A stretch of 64,000 nucleotides of DNA. Origin: Argyresthia goedartella. Its lineage: Eukaryota; Arthropoda; Insecta; Lepidoptera; Argyresthiidae. Each line of letters begins with the position of its first letter. The first letter of the stretch is position 1. The stretch lies in the NCBI GenBank assembly GCA_949825045.1, contig OX463815.1, positions 17,663,231 to 17,727,230 of the forward strand, read 5' to 3'. Both the position numbers and the translations under genes were made by a program. This document shows, piece after piece, positions 34,401-42,594 of this stretch. Under the pieces are notes generated by a model. It saw only the letters and a list, made by a program, of their open reading frames with translations. It ran no database searches and was not told the origin of the DNA.

Positions 34401-37400
34401 GCGGTGTCGCCATTACTAATTTCCCTGTAAAAAAATATTTTTACCTTCCAATATGTTACATTATATTTTTTATATTTATACTTATTGTTGCATGCAGCTC
34501 TACTATCATAGAGTTATATATGATAGTATGATCCAAATTCAAAATGGACGTATCGCGAAGTGAACGTAAGTAGACCAAATACGCAGAAACGCACATGAAA
34601 GCGATTTTCCGAGTACCTCTTCCTATACCTTCAATCGTCATTTGAGTGCAAATCCTATGCCAAAGAGCATTGGAGCGAAGCATTACAGGATTCAAACAAC
34701 AGGATAGAGTCATAAACACCGACCTCAGAATGAAAGCCAAGCTCACAGACATTTTATGCCGTATGAATCAATAAAAGCGGCGGTGGACAGGCCACATACG
34801 CAATACCCAAGGAAAATGGAGCAAAGCAGTAACTGAGTGGTATGAAAGAGATAGCAAAAGGAGTAGAGGAGTAGACAACAGACGAGATGGGTCGACGACA
34901 TTAAACTCAGAGCTGGTCATCTCTGGACCAGAGTAGCATGCGATAGATCGCTAGAGCAGGCCTGTAGGTCATCGCTAACTTATATGACCCAGCACCCGTA
35001 CAGCTAATAAATGTTCCTGTATTGGGATTCGATTGTTGTATTCGTTACTATACCTTCAGAGCATCGAATCGAATGTTCGTATATATTCTATTCTATAGTA
35101 TATTTACTAATTATCAAGTGGGTATTACATAGCACAAACGAAAACCCACATTTGAATGAACATCCTTTTTCCGGGTGGGAGCGGGGTCGTATATGTCAGC
35201 CAGGACTTTATACCAAGAGGCACACCGAGATTAGGGACATTTTATAATAAATACTACTACAATGTAAAAATTCTTAGAATAACAAGCTATATAATTATGA
35301 TTGTGTGCAGATTATGTTAGAGGTCTAACCTAGGACTAGCGGGGTCCGACACGGGCTGGTCGAGTCTGATCTGCAGAGAGCGTTTCTCGGCCTCCAGCTT
35401 GTCCATGCGCTTCCACAGCCGGTTGACCAGCGCCTCCTGCTCCTGTTCCAGGGTGTTCTCCAGTTCCACCTGGGAATTGGGATTGTGATATAACCATTGC
35501 CAATTTTTTGACAGATAATAAAAAAGAAAATAAAGTAATTTGTAATTGGATGTGTTGGCGAGACATGGTTTTGTTTTTATGCCGGTTGCAAAAGATATTT
35601 CTCTTGGCAGGAATTGCTATTTTGAAGGTGACTGAGTTAAGCTCTGGTTGTTTCCTCCAAAAGCGGTGGCGACATTTAGCTGACGTAATATGGTAACCGT
35701 AAAAAGACGGCCGACGACAAATTGAGGTTGAGGTTAATGGACAAGAATGGCACTGTATTAAATTTCAACTGATTTATAATACTATGAGATGGTTTTACTA
35801 ACATTTATTTTTATTTTTGATAGATAAGTAACTTGTGTTATACTTTTTATCATCATCATCATCAGCTTGTCAGGGGACCCACTGTTGGGTATAGGCCTCC
35901 TCATAAACACGCCATTCACTACAGAACGGTCCTGCGCAACCCGCGTCCATTTTTACTACTTTTTTAAATCCTCACTAAATAGGCCATTTTTAATAAACTT
36001 GCCAGGGGTAGTACAGTATGTTTTTCCCGTTACAATGAGTCAAAGTTGACTTACAAGATTTTCTCACAACACGACACAACTAGAGTTTTGCTTCAGCAAT
36101 AATATGCTAGGTTAGCTACCCACCTTCTCGCGACGCAGTCTTTCTAGGTTGGTTTGCTTTGCGTGAGTTTCGGCTTCAAGCTTTTCAATCTTGCGCATGA
36201 GTTTGTTGACGAGACATTCCTGTTCCTGCTCCAGGGTCTGCTCGAGACGGCATTTCTCTTGGCGTAGCTAGAAACATACATAAACGTCACGCCTATTTCC
36301 CCTACAGTGTGGCAAGAACACAGCTGAGTCCGTGCATGATTGGTCAGTTATTTAAAATATATTGTAATTGAATCAAATAACCAAAAAAAATACTTCACAT
36401 TCAGATGTAGGGCCGGCGTAGGACGTTTTTACACTAGTAGCGTGGACGGTAATATAGTAGGAAATTGAAAGATATATATAGCGCATAGCTTTGTCTCTCT
36501 CTTTTCTACGATATTACAGTCCACGACACTACTACAAACATGTCTATTGTAGTTAGTGTGTATACTGGTTTAAACTTGAATTGCAAACGAAATACCAGGG
36601 CAAACACTGCAGTAGCTTAGATGAAGACTAGAGGGGGCGAGCGCAGCGAAGACATTTCTTATGGTGACATATATAATACCCAATGCGCAGCCGGTAACAT
36701 ATGTAAAAGCGTAAAACACTGCGGTAACCTAGGAGAAGGGTAAAGGGGATGAGCGAAGAGAAGCCCCCTTTATCCTTCGTGTTAGGTTGGGCATGTAAGA
36801 AAAACAAAAAATACTCAAAACTAAGCTTTGCTCACCCCCTTTACCCTTCACCTAAGCTGCCGCATTGTTTTGACCCGATATTCTACCAAAATCTATTTAT
36901 ATTACTTCTATATAATCGCTGGGCCTTGTATAATTGTATATATTACCTAGGTAGAGGACATTAATATTAATAATATTTCATACATTGCCTGAATGCCCCA
37001 GGTATCGGCATTGTTTTGACCCGATATTCTACCAAAATCTATTTATATTACTTCTATATAATCGCTGGGCCTTGTATACAATTATTGTATATATTACCTA
37101 GGTAGAGGACATTAATATTAATAATATTTCATACATTGCCTGAATGCCCCAGGTATTATAAATACTTCCTAAGTATTATATAGAATACCTGCATTATACA
37201 GATTGCCAGTAATATATGCATATAAATGAATGAAATAAAATTAAATTTGAAGTTAAAAATATTCTACAAATATTTTATTAAGACCAGGTTATGAAAATGA
37301 CTTCTCATATTAATAATAAAAGTTGTGAAACTAAATAACATCTGTATAGCATTTCTGGTAGCTAACAATAGCAAACTTAATTATTTATTATGGATTTTTA

Positions 37401-39090
37401 GGGTTCTGCCAAACGGGACCCTATTACTGAGACTTTGCTGTCCATCAGTCTGTCCATCTGTCACCAGGATGTATCTCATGAACCGTGGTAGCTAGACGGT
37501 TGTTTATGATTTCTCAGGGCCCAATAATGCCGGTGAATTGCAAACATTTCTCCTCAGGACCAGGGATTTTAAATAGTCTGGGAAAACCGAAACCCTAGCG
37601 CCCACTGTCACTGTAACCAGCTAGCAATATATTAAATTTATATGGAAGCATAATGAGAACAGTCTATTAGAATTACAAATTGTAGATATACAGACTTATT
37701 ATGATTTTGCTTACTTGAAGGAGTTTTTTGGAGAGATCATTAGTGAGACATTCTTCTTCACTTTCATAATGATGAGCTAGTGTTTCCTTCTCTTTCTTCA
37801 AGGCTTGAATTTTCTTCAGAAGTGTATTTGAAATATACTCCTCTTCTTGCTCTGCCTTGGCTTGCTGTATGGACAAATAATAAATCTATATAAATAGGGC
37901 AAATAAACCTTTTTATAGTAATGATTCCACTACACAAAACTCATAATAATAGGAAAATTAAGGATAGTCATTATCGAAAACTGGCCCATATTAAGCGCTT
38001 CATTCACCTATGAATATCTTACTAATTAAAATCTTCACTATTGCTTCTGTTCCTACATTTTGAGACAAATTGACATAAACAAATACCAAATAGCGTGACA
38101 GAGCTGGAATACCATTCAGTGAGTAATAAATAAGATTCTTTTGTAACTTTAACCCACCAACTTTGATGGCTCATCCTAAAGAGCAGTGATGCAGTGCAGT
38201 CCCACAATTACTAATATATATATATATATATATTTTTATAATCCTACACATACATATAGTTAACTAGAAACTATTACCTTTGCATACAAAGTTAAGAAAT
38301 ATATAATATTAGTCATTTTTGAGGAAAAGCACCGCATCAGCTCATTTTGGAATGAGCGGTCACTGCCCACCACTATCCACAATACATTGTATTTGTACAC
38401 ATAAACACATTGCAATATAATATAGCATGAAATTTAATAGATGCCATTTGGCTAGCAAATAATGAGTAAGAACAAGAAATATACATACTATAGACACAGA
38501 TGCTTGTCTGAGAGCTCGGTTTTCCTCCTGCAATGCTTTCACTCGTAGTTTGTATGTGTCCAGTTCAACTTTCAGGACCCTGTAATTTAACCAAATTCTT
38601 GAAAATATGAACCTGAATAAATTTGTTTTTCCAATAAGTCAAAATATTGATTTTGTTGTGTAAGATCAATCTACAGCATAACAGAAGTTTATGTTTCGTT
38701 TCGGAGTTCAGGTTACTCAATGTACGCCCATAGCGGAGTTTGGGGTCTAGCCAGTTAACATTAGATGTAAATATACATTACAAAATGGTTTTGAATCAAC
38801 TCTTGATGTTTATTTGAATGTGGCATCTCTGCAAGACATGTACACTAAATAGCTACCTGTTTTGCTGTTGAAGTGACTCGATTCTTTTCTGCAGCTGGTC
38901 TCGGGACACTGTGACCGGGGGCAGCATGGCACCTCCATCCAAAGAGCTGGAGTCACTCTCTGAAGCAGAATCAGCCATTTTAACTGCTAAAATACACAAA
39001 TGATAGCAAGTAAGAGTCCGTTTATAGGCTCCCCGACAAGTTGAATTGAGAAATAGCGTACATACCAGGAGAAATCACAGTATCATCCAT
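16311..39090 (-). CDS. Ccdc6: CCDC6 orthologue (coiled-coil domain-containing protein 6), 11 coding exons
   Basis: Coding exons, 5' to 3': 39090-39066, 38986-38857, 38579-38489, 37864-37715, 36267-36124, 35469-35330, 34424-34347, 33463-33349, 32749-32657, 30005-29886, 16493-16311. All junctions are GT/AG with matching phases, giving 422 codons from MDDTVISP or 411 from the second Met (MADSASES). Vertebrate CCDC6 is about 470 and also starts MADSASESD. Recognition rests on [60 protein letters not shown] and [10 protein letters not shown], all close to the vertebrate protein as I remember it. Residues of about 40-320 form a near-continuous coiled coil. Residues 323-422 are Ser/Pro-rich with a polyproline run, ending MDTSSKD. 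In vertebrates it is a phosphoprotein of nucleus and cytoplasm linked to the DNA-damage response. Its role here is inferred. The 13.4-kb last intron is full of transposons. Confidence 0.93.
16494..18559. other. CCDC6 intron 10, 3' part, no element recognised
   Basis: A GC-rich spot at 17115-17240 (GCGCGCGACGCGACTGCC…) stands out. There is no supported frame or repeat otherwise. Confidence 0.4.
18560..18860 (+). mobile_element. Internally deleted LINE relic (endonuclease scrap plus 3' end)
   Basis: 18590-18700 reads [20 protein letters not shown], the endonuclease motif around the catalytic Glu. It is then replaced by 3'-UTR-like sequence ending GAATAAACG and T/A-rich tail at 18840-18870. About 2 kb of RT is missing. 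The same endonuclease family, opposite strand, appears at 59157-59625 (LTECWTSCIHEIPPLDGY). Confidence 0.55.
18931..19050. repeat. Tandem duplication of about 58 bp
   Basis: CAGTTCGTAGTCGTTGACAA…AGTTCCTGTCC, then (CTAC)n and ATTATGTG, occurs twice in a row. The second copy has two extra CTAC units. It abuts the left end of the DD82E transposon. Confidence 0.85.
19299..21639 (-). CDS. DD82E transposase, intact two-exon gene
   Basis: Exon 1 is 21639-21459 and ends GAAG|GTAAGC. Exon 2 is 20518-19299 after TTGCAG. The phase-1 junction falls in a Gly codon, giving 466 residues. The start is the first ATG ([20 protein letters not shown]). Residues 1-60 and the following region should form the helix-turn-helix DNA-binding domain. 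The RNase H-fold DDE core shows [24 protein letters not shown] and [13 protein letters not shown]. The Glu is 82 residues after the second Asp, because an insertion of about 45 residues ([15 protein letters not shown]… to HEVLRIPPY) replaces the usual 34-39 spacing. The last 40 residues are highly acidic. The intron (941 bases) carries a 104-bp tandem repeat. The protein would cut and paste its own element at TA. Confidence 0.88.
20735..21060. repeat. 104-bp tandem repeat in the transposase intron
   Basis: AAGTTTGACAGCTGTCATCC begins at 20743, 20847 and 20951, exactly 104 apart, and the copies are nearly identical. Each unit contains the palindrome TGACAGCTGTCA and the phrase ACCAGTGGTCTAGGATGAGT. 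A fourth, partial copy fades near 21055. Confidence 0.9.
22080..22379 (+). repeat. Dispersed lepidopteran-type repeat, partial
   Basis: Contains CAAAGTTTCATAACTCTAGG, TCCACCGGTTCAGGCTGTAC and GTCTGTCTGTCA, phrases I associate with abundant interspersed repeats of moths. Non-coding, family not named. Confidence 0.4.
22380..23831. mobile_element. Foldback element: 1.45-kb imperfect palindrome
   Basis: The left arm, about 22380-23043, and the right arm, about 23177-23831, are reverse complements over roughly 650 bases with scattered substitutions and small indels. The outermost pair is TATTTTCACACCTTTCAT against ATGAAAGGTGTGAAAATA. Internal matches include GTTTTGCTCC…CGAGAGGGAGCAAAAT, TTCATTGGCATG and GGGCGTTAACGCTTGAATCC. 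The 130-base centre repeats GGATTCTA/TAGAATCC words. No protein is encoded. The long arms with a short spacer fit a foldback-type or Helentron-unrelated inverted-repeat transposon; the superfamily is unknown. Confidence 0.85.
23832..24515. other. Intron sequence with nothing recognised
   Basis: No frame or repeat that I can support. Confidence 0.35.
24516..24900 (+). repeat. Dispersed repeat, GTTCTGTACCC/GTCCGTCCGTC family, full copy
   Basis: It opens TTTAGGGTTCTGTACCCAAA, continues ACGGGACCCTATTACTAAG and GTCCGTCCGTCCGTCTGTCA, then TTTCTGTTGCCGCTATAACA. It closes GGTACGGAACCCTTCGTGCG…GACTCGCACTTGACCGGTTTTT. The two ends are partly complementary (GGGTTCTGTACC against GGTACGGAACCC). It is an abundant lepidopteran interspersed element and non-coding. 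Other copies are at 25206, 37399, 47008 and 50250. Confidence 0.8.
25206..25735 (+). repeat. Dispersed repeat of the same family, diverged copy
   Basis: TTAGGGTTCGGTAGCCGAAG, CGTCCGTCCGTCCGTCAGCG, then a diverged interior and the closing GGTACGGTACCCTTCGTGTG…CACTTGACCGATTTT. Same orientation as the copy at 24516. Confidence 0.7.
25940..26022. repeat. 24-bp minisatellite, about 3.5 copies
   Basis: The unit CTCTGTGGACCGTCTGACCT plus CTCC repeats head to tail almost without change. It abuts the 3' end of the minus-strand LINE. Confidence 0.9.
26040..26687 (-). pseudogene. LINE reverse transcriptase C-terminus and 3' end
   Basis: The minus-strand frame reads [38 protein letters not shown]. This is the C-terminal region of Jockey/CR1-type RTs, where [15 protein letters not shown] motifs are common. 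The 3' tail ends in AAATAAATAAATG (about 26038-26052). 5'-truncated at about 26687, where it meets the plus-strand LINE. Confidence 0.65.
27146..28122 (-). mobile_element. Nested 5'-truncated LINE with AGACTC target duplication
   Basis: AGACTC occurs at 27140-27145 and 28123-28128. Removing what lies between, plus one copy, restores the host LINE frame. The insert ends on the left (its 3' end) in repeated TTTATTC units, reading AATAAAG on the minus strand. It carries the C-terminal part of an RT. Confidence 0.85.
27487..28140 (-). CDS. LINE reverse transcriptase C-terminal fragment, open frame
   Basis: It opens with [20 protein letters not shown], the conserved thumb motif, and runs 193 codons from its first Met without a stop. 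It includes [28 protein letters not shown] and [20 protein letters not shown], the standard C-terminus of Jockey/CR1-superfamily RTs. The polymerase core with YADD is missing through 5' truncation, so it cannot be active. The intact frame implies that the insertion is younger than its host LINE. Confidence 0.8.
29545..29582. repeat. Perfect 17-bp hairpin
   Basis: CTTCTGTGAAGCCGTAA and TTACGGCTTCACAGAAG face each other across a 4-base loop, just after the zinc finger of the decayed LINE. Confidence 0.95.
29815..29842. repeat. Perfect 12-bp hairpin
   Basis: AAAGGGCAGAAG, loop TAAG, CTTCTGCCCTTT. It lies 44 bases from CCDC6 exon 10 on its intron-10 side. Confidence 0.95.
29886..30005 (-). CDS. 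Ccdc6: CCDC6 coding exon 10
   Basis: 40 codons, GC-rich, [20 protein letters not shown] then PLLTGAGG…MMPSQ. Many SP dipeptides suggest proline-directed phosphorylation. Acceptor CCCTCAG|GCG, donor CAG|GTGAGT, phase 0. Confidence 0.9.
30006..32656. other. CCDC6 intron 9: repeats, no gene
   Basis: Two direct copies of TTCACTTCTCATGCTCGAAA…GTGCATAAA lie near 30362 and 30536, about 174 bases apart. Four loose copies of a roughly 155-base unit follow at 31835-32400. The rest is AT-rich without motifs. Confidence 0.6.
31835..32400. repeat. Minisatellite of about 155-bp units, roughly four diverged copies
   Basis: Anchors: AAAATGACGCCCAAATCAGT near 31994, AAAATGACCCCAAAATAAGT near 32147 and AAAATGACTCCCAAACAAGT near 32311, with a weaker one near 31844. 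Each unit also carries TCAGTCAATTCTACCGTTTG or a close form, and GAGAATTATTC. Confidence 0.85.
32657..32749 (-). CDS. Ccdc6: CCDC6 coding exon 9
   Basis: 31 codons, [20 protein letters not shown] then [11 protein letters not shown], the end of the coiled coil. Acceptor GTCAG|GTG, donor AGC|GTAAGT, phase 0 at both ends. Confidence 0.93.
32750..34346. other. CCDC6 introns 7 and 8 sequence apart from exon 8
   Basis: Apart from exon 8 (33349-33463), 32750-34346 shows no element I recognise. GGTATAAGGTTA recurs at about 33215 and 33255. Confidence 0.4.
33349..33463 (-). CDS. Ccdc6: CCDC6 coding exon 8
   Basis: 115 bases, [20 protein letters not shown] then [18 protein letters not shown]. Acceptor TTTAG|G, donor GAG|GTAACT. 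Confidence 0.92.
34347..34424 (-). CDS. Ccdc6: CCDC6 coding exon 7
   Basis: 78 bases coding [20 protein letters not shown] and EVVKL. Acceptor TTACAG|G completes the Arg codon, and donor CG|GTGAGC splits the next Arg. It corresponds to the vertebrate IRFLKNEVERLKK region, with diverged spacing. Confidence 0.88.
34555..34990 (+). pseudogene. LINE reverse transcriptase C-terminal relic
   Basis: The frames read [56 protein letters not shown] and [11 protein letters not shown]. This is the C-terminal region of endonuclease-RT LINEs (RR.D.LKW.WAGH…RW...V..W.PRD..R..G pattern). An in-frame stop follows the Asn-Gln. The same family is at 41780-42590. Confidence 0.7.
35330..35469 (-). CDS. Ccdc6: CCDC6 coding exon 6
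   Basis: 140 bases, [20 protein letters not shown] to [10 protein letters not shown]. The most conserved stretch, with the fourth motif copy. It ends CCTAG|GTTAGA in phase 2. Confidence 0.93.
35850..35960 (-). repeat. LINE 3'-end-like repeat
   Basis: ATCATCATCATCAGCTTGTC, then CCCACTGTTGGGTATAGGCCTCCTC, split here as CCCACTGTTGGG + TATAGGCCTCCTC, then GCCATTCACTACAGAACGGT and CCTGCGCAACCCGC. I know this phrase from abundant insect repeats thought to be LINE 3' UTRs, usually in this minus orientation. It lies in CCDC6 intron 5. Confidence 0.6.
36124..36267 (-). CDS. Ccdc6: CCDC6 coding exon 5
   Basis: 48 codons, phase 0, [17 protein letters not shown] to NLERLRREK. It holds the third copy of the recurring motif ([11 protein letters not shown]). 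Donor AAG|GTGGGT. Confidence 0.93.
36604..36651 (+). repeat. Second copy of the GC-hairpin repeat
   Basis: AACACTGCAGTAGCTTAGAT, GAAGACTAGAGGGGGCGAGC and GCAGCGAAG, matching 4291-4336. Confidence 0.7.
36708..36875. mobile_element. Small inverted-repeat element of the same family
   Basis: The left arm AAACACTGCGGTAACCTAGG…GAAGGGTAAAGGGGATGAGC is mirrored by the right arm at 36822-36875, which reverse-complements to AAACAATGCGGCAGCTTAGG and GTGAAGGGTAAAGGGGGTGA. It is about 170 bases and non-coding. Confidence 0.7.
36862..37158. repeat. Tandem duplication of about 146 bp
   Basis: GCATTGTTTTGACCCGATAT starts at 36862 and again at 37008. The copies are nearly identical, including ACCTAGGTAGAGGACATTAA and TTGCCTGAATGCCCCAGGTA, with a 5-base insertion in the second. 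Confidence 0.95.
37399..37530 (+). repeat. Dispersed GTTCTGCC/GTCTGTCC family, truncated copy
   Basis: TTAGGGTTCTGCCAAACGGG, ACCCTATTACTGAGACTTTG, CTGTCACCAGGATGTATCTC. Only the front half is present. Confidence 0.7.
37715..37864 (-). CDS. Ccdc6: CCDC6 coding exon 4
   Basis: Exactly 50 codons with phase-0 borders, from [13 protein letters not shown] to LSKKLLQ. It holds the first two copies of the recurring EEE-x-(I/L)-x-N-x-L motif. Acceptor ATACAG|CAA, donor CAA|GTAAGC. Confidence 0.93.
38489..38579 (-). CDS. Ccdc6: CCDC6 coding exon 3
   Basis: 91 bases coding [20 protein letters not shown] and [10 protein letters not shown]. Acceptor TTACAG|G, donor ATA|GTATGT. It matches the vertebrate KVLKIELETYKLK…KALQEEN block. 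Confidence 0.92.
38857..38986 (-). CDS. Ccdc6: CCDC6 coding exon 2
   Basis: Contains [19 protein letters not shown] and [15 protein letters not shown], matching the start of vertebrate CCDC6 and the beginning of the coiled coil. The acceptor is a tandem TAGCAG, so it can start at 38986 or 38983 without changing frame. The donor is ACAG|GTAGCT. Confidence 0.9.
39066..39090 (-). CDS. Ccdc6: CCDC6 coding exon 1
   Basis: Eight codons, MDDTVISP plus one base, end at CCTG|GTATGT (phase 1). Upstream sequence would be 5' UTR. If translation instead starts at the Met in exon 2, this exon is untranslated. Confidence 0.65.
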
Positions 39091-39869
39091 TTGCACGAAG
39101 TGATGAACGCGATCTGTTCAATAGAGAAATATGACATCTATTGCTTAGAGTGGAGTAAACCGCTGTAGTTTTGAATCAAAATTTCAAGTATTTGATAAAG
39201 GCCGCTTTAGAGTATTTCTGAAAAGAATGAAATGAACTCAAAAATAGTTTTCCAACAAACAACCCACTCCTCAACACTTTCAAGCACGAATTTTACGAAA
39301 TTTACATTTTTTTTCTCAAATTGAAATTGGTATATTTTTCTGTCTGTGAACCACTTTTTTTTTTCAACACAGGTCAGAACAATTTTTTTAATAACCGGTA
39401 ATATAAGTAATATTTATTAAGATTTCTATTAAAATAATCGATTAGACTCCTCTCGTGAATATTCGTGATCCTTTGTTACTTTCTTTGACATTTTAAGGGT
39501 TCTGTAGTTACCACTTTTGAAATTTGAAACCTGCTTTACCTCTCTATGCTACTATTTAAATAAATATTCCTACTAAGTGCCGTATAATTGTGTCAGTCTC
39601 AGTCAACAACAACCATGCAGCATGCCGATACCGCTGTTGCCATGCATGCGCATGGCTTGGTACAACGAGCATAGTAATCAATCTAGATTGATTAGGGAGA
39701 CATCGTTTAGTTTCTATCGTATCGATCAGCCAACAGCAATGTTGGTTTTTGTTGATCATACCAACCAATCAAGTCTTTTTTTCAATATTCGATTTGTGGT
39801 TTAATCACAGACAAGTACGGATTGGACATGCATATGAAGGGTTCCGCTCCCTACAAGACAAAAAAATAA
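39091..39869. other. Putative CCDC6 5' UTR/promoter side
   Basis: The sequence directly upstream of the exon-1 ATG should hold the transcription start. I see no clear TATA or initiator and cannot place it. The rest is AT-rich. Confidence 0.3.
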
Positions 39870-39955
39870 AAACAAAAATATGTCCGAACTTGGTTTCGAT
39901 AAGTAGTTACTTAGGTACCTACCTATCGAAACCAAGTTCGGACATATTTTTGTTT
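39870..39955. repeat. Perfect 32-bp inverted repeat
   Basis: Left arm 39870-39901 and right arm 39924-39955 are exact reverse complements. The core is ATGTCCGAACTTGGTTTCGA against TCGAAACCAAGTTCGGACAT, with a 22-base loop. It lies 780 bases upstream of the CCDC6 start codon. Confidence 0.97.
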
Positions 39956-40184
39956 GCGAATCCGTCGTAGCGTTTTTCGGTGATATTTGAATAATGATGA
40001 TTTGGTAATTAGAAGGGCATATTAAAACACGTCTCTTGTATGGGGGACCCTCACAATTTATCAAATATTATCTAGTTCATTATTTGTTGCTGTAGCGCCA
40101 ACAGAAATAAGAGTTTTTTGAAAATGTCAACTTAACAACCTGTTAAAATTCGTGAGATACAGCCCGCTAACGGTCGGACACATA

Positions 40185-40385
40185 ACATTTACATACAGGC
40201 ACATACATTGCTTCTGGCCCACACTAGGATACCCTGTGTCATGGAAATCAGAAACAGCGACGTCACACACATATTATAAACATCCAAGACCTGGGTTTTT
40301 TTTTATCCCCAGCCGGGGATTGAACTGGGGACCTCTCGCATGGTACGCTGAGCCACAACCGCAGCGCCATAAAGGTAGACAAGAG
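40185..40385 (-). mobile_element. tRNA-derived SINE
   Basis: On the minus strand it begins with a tRNA-like head: GGCGCTGCGGTTGTGGCTCA (A-box region) and CCCCAGTTCAATCCCCGGCT (B-box-like). It ends with a tail holding CAGGGTATCCTAGTGTGGGC. Close relatives are at 42595-42770 and 49567-49745. Confidence 0.72.
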
Positions 40386-41779
40386 TACAGTAAGACGGAC
40401 AGTGAAGGCTTAGAAATAGGGTCTCGTTTAACACCCTTCGTGTTCGTAACCCTAAAATGTAGGTCAAACTGTAAGAATCGATTCGGAAGCTCGAAACAAA
40501 ATAATTGTCTATTATTTTCAAATCTGGAAACACAGAAAAAAAACAAAACACTACTGAAAAAAAAAGTGACACACACGCCATAATGTAAATTTGCTTCTTG
40601 AATTTGGCTTTTGGGTTGAAATAACATGCAATAAAGTGATCTAGTTAGTGCTAAAATATGTATAAAAGAATTACAAAATGTCCGTAGCAAAGATTGGTAA
40701 GTGTGAAACTTTTGTCCATGCTTTACTTTCACTAAACAGACCAAAAAGAATATAGGTTGGTGCCAGGGTAATCGAAGCCATTTCGTTGATTTCACCTCGT
40801 TCTTGTACATAACTGGTGAACATTTTGTTTATTTATTTTCTGATTATTTACCCTGCGAGTGATAATCCTAAGGAAATTCAGTTGCATGTAAAATTGGGGA
40901 TAGTGGTTGGCGGTTGTTTGGTCGTCGCCATAGTTGATTGATGTCGTCGTCCGCGTATTTCACGGAGTCATTGCTTTGCTGGTGCTGATATAGGCTCTAG
41001 CGCACGGTTGCTGTCGATTCATAACTATCAAACTATCTGCTTGTTACTTCGAAATTGGTAAGAGTGTCTTTCAAGCCGATTGGTATTTGTCATGAAAATT
41101 ACTGTTGATGAGTGAAGTGCCCAACAATACTTGATATTTTTCTAAAGTACTGGTTCATTTACAGACTTTTCTGAAGGAGGTCTTGTGCTAGATTCAGGAA
41201 ATTTATGGTATAATCTTTAATGAAAACTACTTCAAGATTTTACTTGTATTATCAGTTTAAATTACCTGCTTCATATGGGGTATTTCAATGTAAACAAAAT
41301 CACACCACTTATTTGATGAAGATAAGCATGTTTTGGCCATGATTTTATGGTAGTTAGGTTCAAATTAAACCCTGAATTTCGTAGGCATAGGTATCTTTGC
41401 TTATTATTAACAAGTATTAATGTTAATTGTATGTTATTGGACATGTTATAAGGAGTAAGGGACTGGACCTACCACCACGGCGTGGCGCCGCTCCGTGAGT
41501 GGTGAAATTATTCCAACTCCATTCATCTTAGATTCAAGGTCCACCAAATCCTTCAATAATTGGTCTGGTCAATTTGGTGATCTTCAAAATAATTATATAT
41601 GGCTAAATGCAACCCCCATCGAGAAATAAGCATGACTTCATAATACTGATTCTCTGTTGCACCTCTTGAACTCAGATGTAATAGGACTTCAACATTGCGT
41701 TGTTATTTTGAACTCTTTATGTTAAGGTTTTAAGAAATTCTATGATTTTTTGTGTTGTCATAAAACAACAATAAGTCTC
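40386..41779. other. Intergenic interval with nothing recognised
   Basis: The long minus-strand frame through 40274-40810 is low-complexity and crosses the SINE, so I do not accept it. No gene was found. Confidence 0.4.
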
Positions 41780-42590
41780 TTCAAAGATGTGCTCGGCACT
41801 GTTAGACCAAATATTCAGGAAATTAGAATGGGACTATCTAGGACTAAAAAAAAAATTGCTACTGAAATTCACGGATGATCTTGTGATAATGGAGGGAAAC
41901 CTGAAAACATGATGCAAATCCTAGAAAACAGAAGCAGGGAAGTGGGGCTCAAAATGAACTCGAGCAAGACAAAATGATGACAAACTCGGCAGCGGTAGAT
42001 TTAACAGTTAATCAACAGGACATTTAATATGTAAATGAATATATCTACCTAGGTCAAATAATTTCAACTGAAGACCAAATGTCAAAAAAAAATAATGAAA
42101 GGATCTCCATTCGATGGAAAAAACTATTGGGCTTTAAAAGAAAACATGGAAAGTAGACCAGTCTTTATACTTGTATCCTCCTCTGCATTAATATAGCCAT
42201 GAGACCTGGGCTTTGACTAAGCTACATAGACACAAACTTGCAAGATGCCAGAGAGCCAAGGAGAGGAGCATGCTGGGAATCAAACAAAAGGACAAAGTCA
42301 GGAACGTAGTCATCAGGGGCAAAACAAAACTATCAGATACCATTTTTCGAATTGATCAACTTAAATGGAGGTGGACCAGTCTTATAAATGCTTCAGTGTC
42401 ACAGGGAAAAATGTAGGAAAAGGGTAACTGTATGGTTCCCAAGAGACGGCACAAGAAAAGGCAGCAAAGTGAGAAGATGGGAGGATGAGATAAAAAAATC
42501 CAACCCTTTTGGCTAAGAGTACCAGCGGCCCGCATATAGTGGAAGAGGCCTATGTCGTAAAACACTGAGAAGAGAGATGTAAACATTTAC
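41780..42590 (+). pseudogene. LINE reverse transcriptase relic
   Basis: In order, across frames: VGLKMNSSKTK, YLGQIISTEDQMSKKNNERI, LHRHKLARCQRAKERSMLGI, KQKDKVRNVVIRGKTKLSDT, IDQLKWRWTSLI and WFPRDGTRKGSKVRRWEDEI. These are the RT thumb and C-terminal motifs of the same LINE type as at 34555. It has many stops and shifts, and the YADD block is gone. Confidence 0.78.
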
Positions 42591-42594
42591 TACA

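Noticed and set aside
40274..40810. 178-codon minus-strand frame
   Set aside because: Crosses a SINE and A/T runs. Low complexity and no motif.
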